In this document: in pieces, positions 5,182 through 6,041 of the stretch
Layout of the letters: each line of letters opens with the position of its first letter
Position numbering within the stretch: the first letter of the stretch is position 1
NCBI GenBank assembly: GCA_002441055.1
Contig: DJWR01000177.1
Coordinates: forward strand, 13,203-19,243
DNA: 6,041 nt
Direction of reading: 5' to 3'
Source of the DNA: Caulobacteraceae bacterium UBA6225
Lineage (GTDB): Bacteria; Pseudomonadota; Alphaproteobacteria; Caulobacterales; Caulobacteraceae
Notes under the pieces: model-generated
Told to the model about the DNA's origin: nothing
The model's database searches: none
The model's input: only the letters and a program-made list of their open reading frames with translations
Position numbers and translations under genes: made by a program

Positions 5182-6041
5182 ATGTTTGAAAAAATCCTGA
5201 TCGCCAACCGCGGCGAGATCGCCTTGCGCATCCACCGGGCCTGCAAGGAGATGGGCATCTCCACGGTCGCGGTGCACTCGGAGGCCGATTCCGGCGCCAT
5301 GTGGGTCCGCCTGGCCGACGAGAGCGTCTGCATCGGTCCGGCCTCGGCGGCGAAGAGCTATCTCAACATCCCGGCCATCATCGCCGCGGCCGAGATCACC
5401 GGCGCCCAGGCCATCCATCCCGGCTACGGCTTTCTGTCGGAGAACGCCCGGTTCGCCGACATCGTCGGCGCCCACGGCTTCACCTTCATCGGGCCCAAGC
5501 CCGAGCACATCCAGATGATGGGCGACAAGATCACCGCAAAGCAGGCGGTGATGAGGGCCGGCATCCCCGTGGTCCCCGGCTCGGCCGGCGCTCTGACCAC
5601 CGAGGAGGAGGCCCTGGCCGCCGCCGATGAGATCGGCTTCCCGGTCCTCATCAAGGCCGCGGCCGGCGGCGGCGGACGTGGGATGAAGGTCGCCCTCGAT
5701 CGCGAGAGCCTGGCCGAAGCAGTCAGCACCGCCCGGGCCGAGGCCCAGGCCGCCTTTGGCGACGGCGCGGTCTATATGGAGCGCTATCTCCAGAAGCCCC
5801 GCCATATCGAAATCCAGGTCGTGGCCGACTCGTTCGGCAATGTCTGCCATCTGGGCGAGCGGGATTGCTCCTTGCAACGCCGCCACCAGAAGGTGCTGGA
5901 AGAGGCCCCCTCCCCCGCCATCGATGCGGCGGCCCGGGAGAAGATTGGCAAGGTGGTGGTCGATGCGATCAAGGCCATCGGCTATCTCGGCGTCGGGACC
6001 ATCGAGTTCCTCTACGAGAACGGCGAGTTCTTCTTCATCGA
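5182..6041 (+). CDS. accC: Acetyl-CoA carboxylase biotin carboxylase subunit (partial, 3' end outside window)
   Basis: AccC carboxylates the biotin of BCCP using ATP and bicarbonate. The first 286 complete codons are present; E. coli AccC has 449 residues, so roughly 160 are missing. The N-terminal domain begins MFEKILIANRGEIALRI and includes HPGYGFLSENA and FIGP. The ATP-grasp region shows K116 in GDKITAK, K158 in PVLIKAA, the glycine loop GGGGRGM (162-168), E200 in MERYL, H208 in PRHIEIQ, and QRRHQKV (232-238). E275 in GTIEFLYE is a metal ligand. Numbering runs at or one below E. coli. The second metal-binding Glu and the bicarbonate-binding Arg lie just past the window edge. The ATG follows the accB stop by 4 bases with only a weak GAG before it, which suggests translational coupling. 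The residues MWVRLADESVCIGP are alphaproteobacteria-like. Confidence 0.97.
   Translation, partial: MFEKILIANRGEIALRIHRACKEMGISTVAVHSEADSGAMWVRLADESVCIGPASAAKSYLNIPAIIAAAEITGAQAIHPGYGFLSENARFADIVGAHGFTFIGPKPEHIQMMGDKITAKQAVMRAGIPVVPGSAGALTTEEEALAAADEIGFPVLIKAAAGGGGRGMKVALDRESLAEAVSTARAEAQAAFGDGAVYMERYLQKPRHIEIQVVADSFGNVCHLGERDCSLQRRHQKVLEEAPSPAIDAAAREKIGKVVVDAIKAIGYLGVGTIEFLYENGEFFFI

Noticed and set aside
4530..5333. Minus-strand open frame across the aroQ-accB-accC junctions
   Set aside because: It spans three well-defined genes on the other strand and encodes His/Gly/Arg-rich sequence without motifs.
5167..5886. Minus-strand open frame opposite accC
   Set aside because: The plus strand encodes unmistakable biotin carboxylase with conserved ATP-grasp residues.

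Overview
The window looks like ordinary chromosome from a GC-rich alphaproteobacterium, most likely of the Caulobacterales (Caulobacter/Phenylobacterium type). The main reasons are the RNase E tail that ends in a GWW motif next to arginines, the lipoprotein ScsC-type thioredoxin, the ThiS ending in HFIGGG, and the aroQ-accB-accC cluster. Species assignment is inference. I see no insertion sequence, phage gene, CRISPR array, tRNA or rRNA. No stretch longer than about 90 bases lacks a gene.

Left part (1-3168, + strand): the 3' end of rne (RNase E), holding only its disordered, charge-patterned C-terminal scaffold; then a BepA/YfgC-like periplasmic M48 zinc metalloprotease with C-terminal TPRs; then a lipoprotein thioredoxin-fold disulfide oxidoreductase with a ScsC-type N-terminal helix region. 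The last two are both envelope protein quality-control proteins and may work together.

Middle (3165-4137, - strand): thiS and thiG, the sulfur carrier and the thiazole synthase of thiamin biosynthesis. They are separated by one base, and the thiG ribosome binding site lies inside the terminal glycine codons of thiS. The thiG stop codon and the stop codon of the oxidoreductase gene share one CTAG, so these convergent genes leave no room for a terminator between them.

Right part (4227-6041, + strand): aroQ (type II 3-dehydroquinase), accB (biotin carboxyl carrier protein) and the first 286 codons of accC (biotin carboxylase), closely spaced and probably one operon joining the shikimate pathway to the first step of fatty acid synthesis. 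The 89 bp between the divergent thiS and aroQ genes contain a near-perfect inverted repeat (4172-4179 / 4194-4201) that makes promoter-like elements on both strands.

I did not find a convincing undescribed system. The best leads are the repeated short motifs in the RNase E tail, the symmetric divergent promoter, the pairing of a BepA-like protease with a lipoprotein thiol oxidoreductase, and the dual-coding ThiS tail / thiG ribosome binding site.
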